From Methanospirillum lacunae (lineage in GTDB: Archaea; Halobacteriota; Methanomicrobia; Methanomicrobiales; Methanospirillaceae), in assembly GCF_046195335.1 (NCBI RefSeq), contig NZ_CP176093.1: a stretch of 64,000 nt of DNA; one strand, written 5' to 3'. The notes beneath the pieces were generated by a model that was not told the origin of the DNA, made no database searches, and was given only the letters and a program-made list of their open reading frames with translations. The translations under genes were made by a program, and so were the position numbers. Of the stretch, positions 63,990 through 64,000 are shown in pieces (positions within the stretch are counted from its first letter, which is position 1; every line of letters starts with the position of its first letter).

Positions 63990-64000
63990 GTTGGCATCTC
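63982..64000 (+). CDS. Possible start of a coupled partner gene (cut by the window edge)
   Basis: A GTG at 63982 opens a frame (VIRLAS) that overlaps the last codons and stop of the ATPase. OLD/AAA15-like ATPases often have a translationally coupled partner such as a TOPRIM/DUF4435 or nuclease protein. Only six codons are visible, so this remains a guess. Confidence 0.25.

Overview
The window reads as chromosome of a methanogenic archaeon of the Methanomicrobiales, most like Methanospirillum. The archaeal and methanogen markers are methenyl-H4MPT cyclohydrolase (mch), a methanogenesis marker 12 protein, porCDAB, ABCE1, Pelota, Orc1/Cdc6 and archaeal phosphoglycerate mutase. The genus is an inference from the very large PKD-domain envelope proteins and overall gene style; no search was run.

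Region 1 (1-20.2 kb) is a surface-protein island on the + strand: seven genes with about 27 PKD domains. Three single genes (AT-rich, 3-4994) are followed by 5243-8629 and then a tight four-gene operon (9231-20211). Three consecutive large proteins share a cysteine-rich module, and three adjacent genes share a second repeated domain of about 95 residues. They look like secreted, glycosylated, disulfide-linked parts of the cell envelope or sheath.

Region 2 (20.3-32.8 kb) is housekeeping: a ribosome recycling and rescue neighbourhood (ABCE1, an EMC6-like membrane protein, RqcH, Pelota), exonuclease III, a TIM-barrel protein, a DUF1858 protein, mch, Orc1/Cdc6, apgM, a sugar-nucleotide epimerase and methanogenesis marker 12.

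Region 3 (32.8-58.7 kb) is mixed: a decayed VapBC pair, an archaeal pentameric ligand-gated channel homologue, porCDAB, a histidine kinase/response regulator pair, GNAT, DUF1848, an AN1 zinc finger protein, an ADP-ribosylglycohydrolase, a SufC with no SufB beside it, a flavin split-barrel protein, a lone PAS protein, an MFS exporter, pyruvate kinase, a DtxR-FeoB iron module, an aldehyde dehydrogenase, an acidic membrane-anchored protein, a CARDB-CAP secreted protein, a second histidine kinase, a HAD phosphatase, a DNA-binding regulator, a small secreted protein and tRNA-Val(TAC).

Region 4 (58.7-64 kb) is an AT-rich accessory tail. A decayed IS1634-type insertion sequence with recognisable terminal inverted repeats is abutted by a complete group II intron (reverse transcriptase plus domains V and VI), inserted one base past the IS tip. 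After it comes an AAA ATPase of the OLD/AAA15 kind whose stop overlaps the possible start of a partner gene cut by the window edge, a layout typical of two-gene defence systems.
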